Assembly (NCBI GenBank): GCA_003567575.1
Contig: PWZG01000097.1
Coordinates: forward strand, 1-12,858
Source: PVC group bacterium
Lineage (GTDB): Bacteria; Verrucomicrobiota; Kiritimatiellia; CAIKKV01; PXCX01
DNA length: 12,858 nt
Direction: 5' to 3'
This document shows, one piece after another, positions 12,553-12,858 of the stretch (its first letter is position 1; every line of letters starts with the position of its first letter). The notes beneath the pieces were generated by a model. That model made no database searches. It was given only the letters and a program-made list of their open reading frames with translations, and was not told the origin of the DNA. The translations under genes and the position numbers were made by a program.

Positions 12553-12858
12553 ATGATCATGCATCGATGTTTTCGGCGTTCCGTTGACCGCGCTTTCTTC
12601 ACCACGCTGAAACCGTCCGTTGGCTTCCTTTTGAGCACATGGTCCATTGTTTGGGCGACACCCAATACATGGACCGGTGGCGGCGATGCAACGAATTGGT
12701 CAGATTCCTTGAATTGGTCGGCCGGCGAGCCCGCCACCGGTCATATCGTATCCATCAATTCCGGAGCATCGGTGTTATTGACCAACACAACGGCCGATTT
12801 GGCGTCCTTCGCGATCACCGACGCGACCTTGACGTTCGCGGGATGGGACAGTGCGCTG
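12553..12858 (+). CDS. Secreted beta-strand-repeat (autotransporter-like) protein, 5' part only
   Basis: The frame starts at ATG 12553, 6 nt after a strong AGGAGG (12541-12546), and is still open at the window end (102 codons). The first ~37 residues are a signal peptide: basic MIMHRCFRRSVDR, a hydrophobic core VGFLLSTWSIVWA and a probable cut before TPNTW. The mature part begins NTWTGGGDATNWSDSLNW, followed by Ser/Thr/Ala-rich strands (SINSGASVLLTN, FAITDATLTFAG). This start is typical of large exported proteins with autotransporter-associated or PEP-CTERM-type beta repeats in Verrucomicrobiota, Lentisphaerota and Kiritimatiellota. It is likely a surface or extracellular structural or glycan-binding protein. 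An internal ATG (12559) is possible but further from the ribosome site. Confidence 0.75.
   Translation, partial: MIMHRCFRRSVDRAFFTTLKPSVGFLLSTWSIVWATPNTWTGGGDATNWSDSLNWSAGEPATGHIVSINSGASVLLTNTTADLASFAITDATLTFAGWDSAL

Overview
The window looks like a carbohydrate-degradation and accessory region from an uncultured bacterium of the Planctomycetota-Verrucomicrobiota-Lentisphaerota-Kiritimatiellota (PVC) group. This is inferred from gene content: a DUF4838 glycoside-hydrolase-like protein, a GH95-like hydrolase without signal peptide, the N-terminus of a right-handed beta-helix protein, a secreted protein with the TWTGGGDATNWSDSLNW type of repeat start, and a BadF-type sugar kinase next to SIS-domain proteins. 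No rRNA, tRNA, CRISPR array or intact transposase was seen.

Layout. 1-1776: 3' part of a DUF4838 protein. 1777-2084: noncoding stretch with a heptamer repeat, a 12-bp inverted repeat and a promoter for the next gene. 2085-3179: AAA ATPase of the DUF4143 type whose C-terminal domain is lost; its reading frame runs into unrelated DNA. 3100-3189: possible last codons of a lost gene, directly before a compact operon. 3211-8005: BadF/GlcNAc-type kinase, two tandem 246-residue SIS proteins and a GH95-like hydrolase, all on + with gaps of 8, 12 and 38 nt. 8112-9494: D-serine ammonia-lyase (DsdA) whose first ~23 residues come from a beta-helix protein. 9495-9766: gene-free, strongly structured DNA (a long hairpin followed by a three-way palindrome). 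9767-10783 (-): medium-chain dehydrogenase of the SxGTE type. 10784-11083: divergent promoter region. 11084-12460: SixA-like histidine phosphatase fused to a CHAD domain. 12553-12858: 5' end of a secreted beta-repeat protein.

How it fits together. The central operon is best read as an intracellular salvage route: the GH95-like enzyme cleaves an imported glycoside, the kinase phosphorylates a released (amino)sugar, and one or both SIS proteins isomerise or cleave the sugar phosphate. The exact substrate cannot be told from sequence. The operon appears to have lost its upstream neighbour and perhaps its own promoter.

The strongest general impression is a mosaic. There are two gene scars (AAA C-terminus, DsdA N-terminus), two copies of a 25-bp repeat lying across the stop codons of two unrelated genes, a third related hairpin, and visible shifts in base composition between blocks (G+C-rich 3100-9500, less so 9720-10930). 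This fits repeated recombination at dispersed palindromic repeats. Chimeric assembly is the main alternative and should be excluded first.
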